Assembly (NCBI GenBank): GCA_964247295.1
Contig: CAXTTV010000010.1
Span: 1-54,105 of the forward strand
Reading direction: 5' to 3'
From: CAXTTV01 sp964247295
GTDB taxonomy: Bacteria > Chloroflexota > Ktedonobacteria > Ktedonobacterales > Ktedonobacteraceae
DNA length: 54,105 bases
Numbering within the stretch: the first letter of the stretch is position 1; every line of letters starts with the position of its first letter. The position numbers and the translations under genes are program-made. Shown piece after piece: positions 17,624 through 26,019 of the stretch. Below the pieces are notes generated by a model. It saw only the letters and a program-made list of their open reading frames with translations, was not told the origin of the DNA and ran no database searches.

Positions 17624-18718
17624 ATGGCAACCAAGGCCACTTCTCGTGATACGTCAGATCTTTCCGCGCTGGAGCTGCTGGCGGACCCTCAAAAGTCCGC
17701 TCGCGCGGCTGGCTTGCGCTACGTTCACGATACGATGAAGGGCATTCACCGTGAGCGAATCAAAGATGGCTTTCGCTATCTGGGAACCGATCAGCAGCCG
17801 ATCGAGAACCCAAAGGAGCTTGAGCGTATCCAGCACCTTGGGATTCCACCGGCCTGGGAGGATGTCTGGATCAGTCCTACGCCGCGCGGCCACCTCCAGG
17901 CTACCGGGCGGGACGCGAAGGGTCGCAAGCAGTACCGCTATCACCCAAAGTGGCGCTCGCTGCGCGATGAGACCAAATATACAAAAATGATCGCCTTTGG
18001 CGAGGCCCTCCCCCTGATCCGCGCTCGCGTCGATCACGATCTCTCACTGCATGGCCTTACCCACGATAAAGCGCTGGCCGTGGTGGTCCGACTACTCGAT
18101 ACCACCTCGATCCGCGTCGGCAATGAGGAATATGCCCGTGATAACGGTTCCTATGGCCTGACAACTCTACAGCATGAACATGTTGAGGTAAAAGGCAACA
18201 AAATTCATTTTGAGTTTCGGGGCAAAAGCGGCAAAGATCACGCGATTGATGTACGTGATAAAAAGCTAGCCCAGATCGTGAAACGATTTCTGGATCTCCC
18301 AGGCTATGAACTATTCCAATATCTAGATGAGCATGGTGTGCAACGCACGGTTGACTCGGAATCTGTCAACGCTTACCTGCATGAGGCCTGCGGCGTCGAG
18401 TTTACCGCGAAAGATTTCCGCACTTGGGCCGGTACGGTCACCATGACTGAGAAGCTGCAAGAGATCGGCCAATGCGAAAACAAAACGCAGTGCAAGCACA
18501 ATCTTAGCGAGGCGGTTAAGGTCGCAGCCGATCATCTTGGCAATACGCCTACGATCTGCCGCAAATGTTATGTCCACCCAACAGTAATTGAGGCGTATGA
18601 AGATCACACGCTACTCCCTTTCCTGGAGAACCAAAGAAAGTTGGAGCCTGTAGCAGGGCTGGAGCCTCGGGAGTCGGCGGTCCTGAACTTTCTGAAAGCT
18701 CGATTGCATCACAATTAG
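17624..18718 (+). CDS. DNA topoisomerase IB (eukaryotic/poxvirus-like)
   Basis: A 364-residue type IB topoisomerase that relaxes supercoils through a 3'-phosphotyrosyl intermediate. An N-terminal clamp domain (residues 20-110) contains GIPPAWEDVWISP and GRDAKGRKQYRYHPKW. The catalytic domain carries R164 (TSIRVGNEEY), K201 (FRGKSGK), R266 (KDFRTWAGT) and the nucleophile Y316 (CRKCYVHP). All are present, so the enzyme should be active. The length matches bacterial members. It shares an operon with the upstream HAD gene. Such enzymes are sporadic in bacteria and often spread laterally, but base composition here resembles the neighbours. Confidence 0.95.
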   Translation: MATKATSRDTSDLSALELLADPQKSARAAGLRYVHDTMKGIHRERIKDGFRYLGTDQQPIENPKELERIQHLGIPPAWEDVWISPTPRGHLQATGRDAKGRKQYRYHPKWRSLRDETKYTKMIAFGEALPLIRARVDHDLSLHGLTHDKALAVVVRLLDTTSIRVGNEEYARDNGSYGLTTLQHEHVEVKGNKIHFEFRGKSGKDHAIDVRDKKLAQIVKRFLDLPGYELFQYLDEHGVQRTVDSESVNAYLHEACGVEFTAKDFRTWAGTVTMTEKLQEIGQCENKTQCKHNLSEAVKVAADHLGNTPTICRKCYVHPTVIEAYEDHTLLPFLENQRKLEPVAGLEPRESAVLNFLKARLHHN

Positions 18719-18855
18719 GGAAGGTGCTTGCGACTCTGTTGGGAAAAGAGAAACGCGTACACGGGAACCGACACGTGCGGGTCCCACCCCAGGCGTAGGC
18801 CTTCTGCCTGTGTGCGGGAACGCAAAAGCTTGCAGTTTCGTGGTCTCCCTTGCTC

Positions 18856-18917
18856 ATGGCGCGTACCGCGCCAGAAGCGGCACGTTATTGCGGCGCTCGA
18901 CGGGCCGTCCTACGCCA
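18856..18917 (+). repeat. R2 repeat, 3' module only (copy R2c)
   Basis: It matches the last 61 bases of the 119-bp R2 unit (45584-45702 and 53870-53988), with landmarks GCGCCAGAAGCGGCACG and GGGCCGTCCTACGCC. It begins with the hairpin GGCGCG-TAC-CGCGCC. In the other copies this hairpin is GGCGC-TAT-GCGCC and GGCGC-TGC-GCGCC, so the pairing is kept while the loop changes. The 5' module is missing here. Confidence 0.7.
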
Positions 18918-18991
18918 CGTCCACGGCCCTCTTCACACCACCATAGGAAAAGAAAAAGAGGTTTCAGCAGAGAGATAAGAAGTCGAATGAG

Positions 18992-19225
18992 GTAGATCGG
19001 GTCACGTGTGGACCCGTGGCAAAGGGATGCACCACCTGTACACCGAAGCCGAAACCTGCAAATGATTGGAGATCGGGCCTGTGGGTGGCTGCGGGAACAG
19101 GAATACACATACGGGGGCATGGTCGCCGTCAGCTCACCGTTCTCCGTTCTCCGCAGACGCATGGGCGTAGCGATGGCGATAGGAGAGGTTCCCGTCTCCA
19201 CGGGTCCACACGTAACCCGATCTAC
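18992..19225. repeat. E-family element with inverted ends (copy E1, 234 bp)
   Basis: The left end 18992-19019 and the right end 19198-19225 are inverted copies of a 28-bp sequence that starts GTAGATCGGGTC and ends GGACCCGTGG, with one mismatch. The outer flanks differ: TCGAATGAG on the left (type B) and CGGCGATGGCGAGGTGGG on the right (type A, inverted). The first 38 bases inside the left end match the same stretch of copy E3 at 24 positions without gaps. No transposase is encoded. It looks like a MITE or a structured intergenic repeat. Confidence 0.7.
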
Positions 19226-19454
19226 CGGCGATGGCGAGGTGGGAAAATACTCTTCCTTTCAACAGAAACACTTCTCACACCAGTAAACAGCCGAGAAAAA
19301 GGCATAAAAATGCCCCTAAACGAGTTATTCTTTTCATTTTCTCTTCTTCCCCCGCGAAAATAGTAGCGCTCTTACCAACGCTTACTCTACACTTCTCAGG
19401 ACGCCAAAAGAGGACGAAAAGTTCCCTTAATTGCGGTGTTGACAGTTTTCCGCA

Positions 19455-19494
19455 AGAAAGCCGGACTCCTCACTATGGGAGAGTCCGGCTTTCT
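19455..19494. terminator. Rho-independent terminator, bidirectional
   Basis: AGAAAGCCGGACTC (19455-19468) is perfectly complementary to GAGTCCGGCTTTCT (19481-19494), a 14-bp stem with a 12-base loop. T-rich tails follow on both strands (TTTCTCTTTC rightward; TTTCTT at the stem base leftward). It lies 21 bp beyond the aldo/keto reductase stop on the minus strand and may also shield it from rightward transcripts. Confidence 0.85.
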
Positions 19495-19515
19495 CTTTCT
19501 TCAAAACAGTGAGGA

Positions 19516-20466
19516 TTAAGGGTTCTCTTCTAAAAACTTCTGGATCTCGGCCTGTTCGCTATCGGTAAAGCGGAACTCAGCCGCGCCAATAGTCTCGTTG
19601 ACCTGCTCGAGCCGCCGCGACCCTACAATCGCTCCGGTGACGGCTGGATTGTGCAGTGTCCAGGCGATCGCGACTTCAGCAGTGCTGCGATTGTGAATAT
19701 CAGCAATATCTTGCAAAATCTGCGCGAGCTTCAAATTGCGTGAGAGCCGTGGCTCTTGAAATTCTGAGTCCTTTTTGCGCCAATCGTCATCAGGCATCTC
19801 ACTGATCCGCCTGGGCGTCATCTTGCCGCTGAGTAGCCCCGACTGCATAGGTGAGTAGACAATCACCCCAATATTGTTCTCCAGGCAGAACGGAAGTATC
19901 TCTTGCTCGACATCCCGCTTGATCAAGGAGTAGGGTGGCTGCAAGGAAGCTACCGGAGCAATCCTCATCGCGCGTTTAAGTTGATTTACATTAAAGTTGG
20001 AGGCCCCGATATAGCGAACTTTGCCCTCCTGCTGGATCTGAGCCATGGCTTCCCAGGCCTGCTCAATCTGCTCATCGGGGACAGGCCAGTGGATCTGGTA
20101 GAGATCAATTACATCAACCTGGAGGCGACGCAGACTGTCCTCCACCTCGCGTTTGATCTGGGTCAGATCATTACGGGTCTGCCGATCCTCGCCCCAGACC
20201 AGACCACATTTGGTGAAGATATAAGGCTTCTCAGGCCGCCCCCGCAGAGCTCGCGCCACGACTTCTTCAGAGTGGCCTAACCCGTACACTGCGGCTGTAT
20301 CAATCCAGTTAATGCCCAGATCTAACGCACGATTGATCGCGGCAATCGAATTGTTGTCATCCTGCGAGCCCCAGCCAAAAGACCAGTCGCCTCCACCTAC
20401 GGCCCAGGAACCAAAACCAACGTAAGTGATCTGAAGATCTGTATTGCCAAGCTGTCTTGTTCGCAT
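19516..20466 (-). CDS. Aldo/keto reductase
   Basis: A 316-residue TIM-barrel NADPH-dependent oxidoreductase. The catalytic tetrad is visible: Asp and Tyr in WIDTAAVYGLGHSEE, Lys in IFTKCGL, and His in LYQIHWP. The cofactor region near the C-terminus reads TGAIVGSRRLEQVNE. It most resembles the AKR subgroup that reduces aldehydes and sugar-derived carbonyls in the cytoplasm. The ATG at 20466, with GAGGG upstream, matches the family start MRTRQLGNTDLQ; an upstream ATG at 20502 has no such site. It is monocistronic, closed by a strong hairpin. Confidence 0.92.
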   Translation of the reverse strand: MRTRQLGNTDLQITYVGFGSWAVGGGDWSFGWGSQDDNNSIAAINRALDLGINWIDTAAVYGLGHSEEVVARALRGRPEKPYIFTKCGLVWGEDRQTRNDLTQIKREVEDSLRRLQVDVIDLYQIHWPVPDEQIEQAWEAMAQIQQEGKVRYIGASNFNVNQLKRAMRIAPVASLQPPYSLIKRDVEQEILPFCLENNIGVIVYSPMQSGLLSGKMTPRRISEMPDDDWRKKDSEFQEPRLSRNLKLAQILQDIADIHNRSTAEVAIAWTLHNPAVTGAIVGSRRLEQVNETIGAAEFRFTDSEQAEIQKFLEENP

Positions 20467-20697
20467 TACATTCCCTCTTCTGAACTTTCTAGACGCTTCC
20501 AAAGCTTTATCTTATGCACATTCATGTACACGTCGCAAGCTTAACGAATGGCTTCAAGGGGATATCCAAGGGAGGATGGAATGCGATGAAACCGGAACTT
20601 CTGAATATGCGTGCAACTTATGATATGTCACTATGAATAGATCATGCATGCTCTAGCATTAAGCACAAGTACAGATATTAAAAAAAGGAAAATAGCT

Positions 20698-21507
20698 ATG
20701 GTTGAAACACAACAATCTCGCTCTTCTACTCCAGGCTCGATCTATACAGCTCCGAAGAGCAATCCTACAAATCGGCCTGTACAAAAAAATGCGATAAATG
20801 TAGGCCAGAATGAGCGCCTGATCTCAGTAGGAGCAGGCGGGCTCCTTACATATCTTGGGTTTAAGCAGGGCACTCTGGGCGGTGTGCTACTTATGGCAGG
20901 CGGAATCTTTCTTGGATATCGCGGTCTGACGGGCTATTGCGCAGTTTATCAGAAATTGGGAGTGACAACGGCTGAGAAGCAGCTTACCAGTGGTAAAGTC
21001 CTGCCCAATGGAAATATTCTGGTGGAGAAAAGCCTGACGATCGATGAGGAGCCGCGCAAGCTCTATACCTACTGGCGCAACTTTGAAAATCTCCCACGTT
21101 TTATGCAACATTTGGAAGCAGTTATAGTCAGCGATAATCGCCACTCGCGTTGGACCGCGAAAGGGCCGATCGGAACGAAGGTTTCCTGGGAAGCCGAGAT
21201 CATCAAGGAAATCCCCGACCAGAGCATCTCCTGGAAAACGGTTGGTCAGACCAGCGTCCCCAATGAGGGAACCGTAACCTTTACGCCCGCACCAGCAGAT
21301 CGCGGAACTGAGGTAAAGGTTACCATGCAGTATCAACCGCCGATCGGAGGTTTGCTGGGAAGCAGTCTGGCGAAATTGCTGGGTGAGGAGCCCGAGATCC
21401 AGGTTCAGGAGGATCTCCGCCACTTCAAGCAATTAATGGAGACAGGCATCGTGATTACAACCGAAGGGCAGACTTCAGGCCGCGCTAAGCTGAATTTAAA
21501 GAAGTAG
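20698..21507 (+). CDS. SRPBCC (START-like, cyclase/dehydrase) membrane-anchored protein
   Basis: A 269-residue protein. Residues 35-85 form a short hydrophobic domain with two membrane segments (LISVGAGGLLTYLG, GGVLLMAGGIFLGYRGL). Residues 115-250 form an SRPBCC ligand-binding domain: VEKSLTIDEEPRKLYTYWRNFENLPRFM, WTAKGPIGTKVSWEAEI and the closing helix EDLRHFKQLMETG. Such proteins bind lipid-like molecules, and some relatives act near coenzyme Q, but the ligand is unknown. AAGGAA lies before the ATG at 20698. It is cotranscribed with the alcohol dehydrogenase 22 bp downstream, a pairing that suggests a shared stress or detoxification role. Confidence 0.85.
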   Translation: MVETQQSRSSTPGSIYTAPKSNPTNRPVQKNAINVGQNERLISVGAGGLLTYLGFKQGTLGGVLLMAGGIFLGYRGLTGYCAVYQKLGVTTAEKQLTSGKVLPNGNILVEKSLTIDEEPRKLYTYWRNFENLPRFMQHLEAVIVSDNRHSRWTAKGPIGTKVSWEAEIIKEIPDQSISWKTVGQTSVPNEGTVTFTPAPADRGTEVKVTMQYQPPIGGLLGSSLAKLLGEEPEIQVQEDLRHFKQLMETGIVITTEGQTSGRAKLNLKK

Positions 21508-21529
21508 ATCAGAGAAAGAAGAAAGATAG

Positions 21530-22705
21530 ATGAAAGCAGTCTGTTGGAACGGCCCACGTACAGTCAATGTGGAGACGGTTCCCGATCCCGAGATCCTTAA
21601 TCCGCGAGACGCGATTATTAAGATCACGTCGACCGCTATCTGTGGCTCCGATCTTCACCTCTACGATGGCTATATTCCCGCGATGATGCCGGGCGATATT
21701 ATGGGCCATGAGTTTATGGGTGAGGTGGTTGAGACTGGTAAAGAGGTAAATAATCTACAGAAGGGCGATCGTGTGGTGGTGCCATTCGATATCGCTTGTG
21801 GCGATTGCTACTTCTGTAAAAAGAATGAGTGGTCTCTCTGCGATAACTCGAATCCTAATGCGGCGGTCGCTGAGGAGATGTATGGCTACTCTGGTAGCGG
21901 CCTCTTTGGCTACTCACATATCTACGGTGGATATGCCGGTGGGCAGGCACAGTATGTGCGCGTCCCCTTCGCGGATATTGGTCCGTTGAAGGTTCCCGAT
22001 GGCCTTACCGATGACCAGGTGCTGTTCCTCTCCGATATCTTCCCGACTGGCTATATGGCGGCTGAGAACTGCGATATTCAGAAGGGCGATACGGTCGCTG
22101 TCTGGGGCTGCGGCCCGGTTGGACTGTTCGCGATTAAAAGTGCCTACCTGCTGGGAGCCGAGCGCGTGATCGCGTTTGATCGCATTCCTGAGCGCCTTCA
22201 GATGGCGAAAGAACAGGCGGGGGCAGAGGTAATCAATTATGAGGGGACCGATATTATCGAGGCGCTCAAGGCTTTGACCGGTGGTCGCGGCCCCGATTCC
22301 TGTATTGACGCGGTTGGTATGGAGGCCCATGGTTTCGCGATCGATGCCCTCTACGATAAGCTGAAGCAGCAGGTACGCTTACAGACGGATCGCCCAACAG
22401 CTCTGCGCGAGGTCATCCAGGGATGCCGCAAGGGTGGCACTGTTTCGATCCCTGGCGTCTACGGTGGCGCGATCGATAAGTTCCCAATCGGGGCGGCGTT
22501 TGGGAAGGGACTGACCTTTAAGATGGGCCAGACACATACCCAGCGCTATATGAAGACGCTGCTCAACCATATTCAGGAGGGAAATATTGATCCCACCTTC
22601 CTGATTACGCATCGCTTCTCTCTGGATGAGGCACCCCATGCGTACGATATCTTCAAGAAAAAGGAAGATAACTGCATTAAGGTTGTGCTCAATCCTTGGG
22701 CTTAA
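21530..22705 (+). CDS. Zinc-dependent alcohol dehydrogenase (formaldehyde dehydrogenase-like)
   Basis: A 391-residue medium-chain dehydrogenase. Catalytic zinc ligands are C38 (AICGSD) with H60 and E61 (GHEF). Structural zinc ligands are C90, C93, C96 and C104 (CGDCYFC, SLCD). The NAD-binding Rossmann motif is WGCGPVGLFAI. The insert after residue 105 (GYSGSGLFGYSHIYGGYAGG) is characteristic of the glutathione-independent formaldehyde dehydrogenase-like branch. It oxidises an alcohol or aldehyde with NAD in the cytoplasm; the true substrate is open. It forms an operon with the SRPBCC gene and is closed by a hairpin. Confidence 0.92.
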   Translation: MKAVCWNGPRTVNVETVPDPEILNPRDAIIKITSTAICGSDLHLYDGYIPAMMPGDIMGHEFMGEVVETGKEVNNLQKGDRVVVPFDIACGDCYFCKKNEWSLCDNSNPNAAVAEEMYGYSGSGLFGYSHIYGGYAGGQAQYVRVPFADIGPLKVPDGLTDDQVLFLSDIFPTGYMAAENCDIQKGDTVAVWGCGPVGLFAIKSAYLLGAERVIAFDRIPERLQMAKEQAGAEVINYEGTDIIEALKALTGGRGPDSCIDAVGMEAHGFAIDALYDKLKQQVRLQTDRPTALREVIQGCRKGGTVSIPGVYGGAIDKFPIGAAFGKGLTFKMGQTHTQRYMKTLLNHIQEGNIDPTFLITHRFSLDEAPHAYDIFKKKEDNCIKVVLNPWA

Positions 22706-22712
22706 ACCGATG

Positions 22713-22744
22713 ATGGAGAGCCCAGGGGCCGGGCTCTCCATTTC
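22713..22744 (+). terminator. Terminator after alcohol dehydrogenase
   Basis: ATGGAGAGCCC (22713-22723) pairs perfectly with GGGCTCTCCAT (22731-22741), an 11-bp stem with a 7-base loop followed by TTTCG. It also lies just past the stop of the convergent GNAT gene. Confidence 0.8.
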
Positions 22745-22750
22745 GTTGTA

Positions 22751-23275
22751 TTATTCTCCACGCAGTTTGCCATAGAGGACCTGATCGTGCCATATACCGT
22801 TGCGCCACTGCGCTTTACGTATCACACCTTCGCGTGTAAAGCCCGCTTTCTCAAGCGCGTGCTGCTCTGGGATGTTGGTGATATCAGTAACAGCCTCCAC
22901 TCTCATTATTGGAAAGGCTGAGAAAAGATAATTAGCCAGGAGTCGTTGAGCCTCGACGCCATACCCTTTTCCCTGATGCTCAGGAGCGAGGGCTATGCCG
23001 ATCATATACGCTTTGCTCCCCTCGTTTGGGCCATAGCGGGTCACATGGTAGTCCACGCTTCCCACAAGTGCTTCCTCCAAGGTTGTAACGACGAGTTTCC
23101 CCGAGCGATCGTTGAGAAATCCTTCCTTAGCGAAGTCGCGTGTCTGTAAGCCATAACTACGCAAGCCAAAGTTATTAAACTCGCCAATAAAGCCGGGATC
23201 ATGATCCCAGCGTTCTAGCGTCTCTAGATCTTCCTGCCTGACTGCTCGTAAAATAATAGTCGTGCCACGTAGCAT
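22751..23275 (-). CDS. GNAT acetyltransferase (RimJ/RimL type)
   Basis: A 174-residue acetyl-CoA-dependent N-acetyltransferase. The start TTIILRAVRQEDLETLERW is the usual RimL-like N-terminus. The acetyl-CoA pyrophosphate loop is ALAPEHQGKGYGVEAQRLL (Q-x-x-G-x-G), and the final helix-strand is NIPEQHALEKAGFTREGVIRK. Substrates in this group are protein N-termini, small amines or antibiotics; nothing here decides which. AAAGGT precedes the ATG. It is alone on its strand between a terminator and an E-family repeat. Confidence 0.9.
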   Translation of the reverse strand: MLRGTTIILRAVRQEDLETLERWDHDPGFIGEFNNFGLRSYGLQTRDFAKEGFLNDRSGKLVVTTLEEALVGSVDYHVTRYGPNEGSKAYMIGIALAPEHQGKGYGVEAQRLLANYLFSAFPIMRVEAVTDITNIPEQHALEKAGFTREGVIRKAQWRNGIWHDQVLYGKLRGE

Positions 23276-23370
23276 ACGAGAAATTACCTTTCTATGATAG
23301 AAGCATTCATATGAGTAGTAGGAAAGTTGCTTGCTTACGGAGAGGATCTGCCTCCCACCCCACCATCGCC

Positions 23371-23447
23371 GTAGATCGGGTCACGTGTGTGGCGATGGTG
23401 ACGGGAACGAGTCCCTTTCCCACGGGTCCACACGTGACCCGATCTAC
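23371..23447. repeat. E-family element, short form (copy E2, 77 bp)
   Basis: The right end (23420-23447) is the inverted copy of the 28-bp E end. The left end (23371-23388) keeps only the first 18 bases before diverging. The left outer flank CCCACCCCACCATCGCC (23354-23370) is type A and the right flank CTCATTCGAGTTC (23448-23460) is type B inverted, so this copy is in the opposite orientation to E1. The core is almost absent. Confidence 0.7.
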
Positions 23448-23467
23448 CTCATTCGAGTTCCCCAGTG

Positions 23468-23490
23468 CTCGACAGAGCGTGATGTTCCGC
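23468..23490 (-). repeat. Diverged fragment of R2 3' module
   Basis: CTCGACAGAGCGTGATG and the following TTCCGC resemble the reverse complement of the R2 3' module (CGAGCAGAGCGAAGACG, then TGCCGC) at most positions, allowing a one-base gap. It lies 20 bp from E2. The match is short, so this call is tentative. Confidence 0.35.
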
Positions 23491-23507
23491 GATCGGGCTA
23501 CCCTACT

Positions 23508-24875
23508 TTATCTTTCCAAAGCTTCTAGAAGCTGGTCCCCCTCTTCCGGCGAGAGCCGCCCCTCGGCGATCATCTGAAGAATAGATCTTCGATCTTTCTG
23601 GAGATGCGCAGGGTCTCGTCGAGGTGACTCTTTCTGAGTGGGCGTATTTGAGAGAGCTGAGACAGCCTTCTCTAATCGGTCACTGGCATAGCGCCGGGCG
23701 CGTTTCTCAACATCCTTCGCCTCTTTTTCTACCCATCGGGTCTGCTTCTCGGCCTGCCGGGCCTCCTTCTCTACACGCCTCTGCATTTTCCGAGCCTCTT
23801 TCTGCAAACGCTGAGAAAGATCATGCGACCAGTCCGCTCCCCATTTCCAGCCAGACTCGGCAAAAGTTGTGGTAAAATCGCGAGCCAGCTCCTCTCCCAT
23901 TCTGCCGATCTCGCGGCCCAGGTTCGCCATCTCAAACCCAAAATCCTGCCAACCACCGCTCACATTACTTCTCACGTCACTGGCACCATGGACGATCAGA
24001 TCTCCGCCAGCGTAGATGACACAGTGACTCTCACCTTCTCCATAAAGGATATTTACAATCTTGCCATTACTGTCTTGAGAGATTGAGGCTCCGCTGATAT
24101 CTCCGCCAACCCTGGCCTCTAATGCCAGGCTAGTATTCTCGGGCAAATGCAGAACAGCATCATTGCCCACATAGATACGGCTATAGCTTCCAGGGATAAA
24201 AGTGGATTGCAGATTCAGATCTTCCCCAACACTGCCAACATTAATGGCACCTGAAATCTTTGTGAGCACTGCGTCATTCCCGATGCTGGCGATCTTCAGA
24301 CCATCTCCGACGCCCTCAATCGTACCGTCATTGCCAACGCTGGCGATCTCTAGATGACCCTGCACCCGCTCGATATCACAGTCATTGCCAACGGTCCCAA
24401 TGGAGACGCGCGCCGCTCCTTCAATTTCAAGATCATTCGTGATTTTACCAAGCCGCAGCTCCGCATCCGCGCTCCCTCGAATAATACAATCGTTGCCAGC
24501 CTTTCCTAGATGCAGCGCCGAACTGATCCCCTGAACCAGTAGATCAGATCCTACACTCCCAATTGTAGCGGTCCCGATGTTCTCCAATTCAAGATCGCTA
24601 CCAACCTTTTCGATTTCGATCCCTTCAATTCCCTGCACTCGGGTATCGGCTCCGACTTTTTTAATGACAATCGTACTGTCTGGCGGCACAATCAGGTCCA
24701 GGTCCCACGAGAAATCCCGCAACGCGATGATACGTTCTTGCTCTAGAGCTGGCTGATAAGGCTCGCCATTTACCAGTATCTGTCCTGGGCCTCCGGCGCG
24801 AATGGACAGATCCTTCCCAACGCTGTTGATCATAAAATGGAGCGGTGTTCTTGTGTCAGATGTTTGCTCAGACAT
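23508..24875 (-). CDS. DUF4097-type beta-repeat protein with SHOCT-like C-terminus
   Basis: A 455-residue protein. Residues 30-250 are a run of about ten imperfect repeats of about 20 residues with a VGNDxxI or IGNDAVL core (for example VSIGTVGNDCDIERV, LEIASVGNDGTIEGV), predicted to form a beta-helix or adhesin-like stack as in YvlB/LiaX relatives. Residues 350-410 are charged coiled coil (KEARKMQRRVEKEARQ). The last 30 residues (RRSILQMIAEGRLSPEEGDQ) form a SHOCT-like helical hairpin. There is no signal peptide. It lies 37 bp downstream of the DUF2089 regulator, whose C-terminus carries a matching hairpin. A link to envelope stress is inference. Confidence 0.8.
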   Translation of the reverse strand: MSEQTSDTRTPLHFMINSVGKDLSIRAGGPGQILVNGEPYQPALEQERIIALRDFSWDLDLIVPPDSTIVIKKVGADTRVQGIEGIEIEKVGSDLELENIGTATIGSVGSDLLVQGISSALHLGKAGNDCIIRGSADAELRLGKITNDLEIEGAARVSIGTVGNDCDIERVQGHLEIASVGNDGTIEGVGDGLKIASIGNDAVLTKISGAINVGSVGEDLNLQSTFIPGSYSRIYVGNDAVLHLPENTSLALEARVGGDISGASISQDSNGKIVNILYGEGESHCVIYAGGDLIVHGASDVRSNVSGGWQDFGFEMANLGREIGRMGEELARDFTTTFAESGWKWGADWSHDLSQRLQKEARKMQRRVEKEARQAEKQTRWVEKEAKDVEKRARRYASDRLEKAVSALSNTPTQKESPRRDPAHLQKDRRSILQMIAEGRLSPEEGDQLLEALER

Positions 24876-24912
24876 GGTTTTCTATCTCCTTTAAAGTGCA
24901 ATCTGTATTCCA

Positions 24913-25272
24913 TCAGCTTTTTAAGAGGCGCGCCGCCTCCTCGACAGTAATTTCTTTGGCAGCCAGACGATCCAGCACCGTCCGGCGATCCTGGCGCACA
25001 ATGTTCTCAGGGGCCCCACCGAGGCTAGTCGCGATCTCATCCAGGCGACTACGAGCTGTGTTGTAGGCGATATCCAGATCGACGGCCACGCGTTGGACAT
25101 TCCCCCGGTTCTTCACTAGCAGTTCCACAAAATCTAATTGCTCCCGGCTTAGTTGACCCAGCCAGCCCAAACTAAAACGCCCTTCAATCGTTATCCCACT
25201 GCCCGGACACTCCAGCCGGGTAACAACTAGTTCCTCGCCACTTATCGGGTCTCGTGTAATCAACGGATGCAT
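24913..25272 (-). CDS. DUF2089 helix-turn-helix protein
   Basis: A 119-residue protein of the DUF2089 group. After an N-terminal part that in relatives holds a zinc ribbon (here only one Cys, in LECPGSG), it has GRFSLGWLGQLSREQLDFVELLV followed by a helix-turn-helix (RGNVQRVAVDLDIAYNTARSRLDEI). The final 25 residues, RRTVLDRLAAKEITVEEAAR, mirror the C-terminus of the adjacent DUF4097 protein. It probably regulates its own operon. GGGAGAG precedes the ATG, and paired palindromes lie in the promoter region. Confidence 0.85.
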   Translation of the reverse strand: MHPLITRDPISGEELVVTRLECPGSGITIEGRFSLGWLGQLSREQLDFVELLVKNRGNVQRVAVDLDIAYNTARSRLDEIATSLGGAPENIVRQDRRTVLDRLAAKEITVEEAARLLKS

Positions 25273-25330
25273 GCACGCTCTCCCTGTATACGAAATTTTT
25301 CCTCTATGGATGGTGATTTTCGTTAACGAT

Positions 25331-25408
25331 ATGGTAATAATACCATTACATTTTCAATTTTTCAATATTTTTGCTTTATTTTGGTAATATCTATCATTCT
25401 TTTACCAA
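25331..25408. promoter_or_regulatory. Paired palindromes in divergent promoter region (candidate operators)
   Basis: ATGGTA-ATAA-TACCAT (25331-25346) and TTGGTAA (25381-25387) with TTACCAA (25402-25408) share the GGTAA/TTACC core. They lie in an AT-rich region between the divergent DUF2089 and GNAT genes. They may bind the DUF2089 helix-turn-helix protein; this is inference. Confidence 0.4.
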
Positions 25409-25469
25409 TATTAAACAAAGGCCAGAAATCGAAATTTGGGATATACTAAAAAAAAGAGGAGAGACAGAG

Positions 25470-25964
25470 ATGCAGTTTGATGTACATTTACTAAATGAGT
25501 CAGAGGCGCGTAGCATGCGAGGGTGGCGCTATCCCGCGCCTTATGATCTTTACAATCTATCTGATGATGAGGAAACCCTTGCCGAACTCCTGGATCGCCG
25601 CAGCCCTTACTACGCGATTTCAACACCAGAAGATGCGTTTATTGGCTTCTTTGGTTTTGGAACCTGTGCTCAGCCATGGGCTCATCAGGAATCATATCTT
25701 TATAATGAGGATGGTTCCATCACCATGGGTCTGGGCATACGACCTGATTTGACAAGTCAAGGGCTCGGGCGCAGTTTTGTCGGGACAGGCCTGGAATTTG
25801 CGCGAACCAATTTCTCTCCGACTGCAATCCAACTTTTTGTCCTCAGCTTTAATACCCGTGCCATCCACATCTATGAACAGACAGGCTTTCAACAAATACA
25901 GGTCCTACAGATACACAACCAGCGTGGAGAGCGAACCTTTATTGAGATGCGTCATCCCGGCTAA
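25470..25964 (+). CDS. GNAT acetyltransferase
   Basis: A 164-residue acetyltransferase starting MQFDVHLLNESEARSM. The acetyl-CoA loop is GIRPDLTSQGLGRSFV (S-Q-G-L-G-R), and the C-terminal IHIYEQTGFQQIQVL is the usual motif B. I chose the ATG at 25470 because GAGGAG lies 8 bases upstream; the frame is open about 100 bp earlier but without a start signal. The substrate is unknown. It is divergent from the DUF2089 operon and ends before a hairpin. Confidence 0.85.
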   Translation: MQFDVHLLNESEARSMRGWRYPAPYDLYNLSDDEETLAELLDRRSPYYAISTPEDAFIGFFGFGTCAQPWAHQESYLYNEDGSITMGLGIRPDLTSQGLGRSFVGTGLEFARTNFSPTAIQLFVLSFNTRAIHIYEQTGFQQIQVLQIHNQRGERTFIEMRHPG

Positions 25965-25972
25965 ATAGAAAG

Positions 25973-26003
25973 ACGCCACCGGAGAAACAGCCTCCCGGTG
26001 ACG
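25973..26003. terminator. Bidirectional terminator between GNAT and ABC permease
   Basis: ACGCCACCGG pairs with CCGGTGACGT with one mismatch, followed rightward by TTTTAT and leftward by GTCTTTCT. It is placed between two convergent stops. Confidence 0.6.
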
Positions 26004-26019
26004 TTTTATGAGGGAAAGT

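Larger units (their letters stand above)
18719..19515. other. 797-bp gene-free region made of repeat modules
   Basis: This gap between the convergent topoisomerase and aldo/keto reductase genes has no credible gene. It contains, in order, a 3' module of the R2 repeat (18856-18917), a full E-family element (18992-19225) with both outer flanks, and a strong terminator hairpin (19455-19494). Open frames across it run through the repeats on several strands and have no ribosome binding sites or recognisable protein family. Confidence 0.6.

Noticed and set aside
18854..19201. Minus-strand frame across R2c and E1
   Set aside because: Its peptide follows the repeat sequence; the frame is open by GC-rich composition only.
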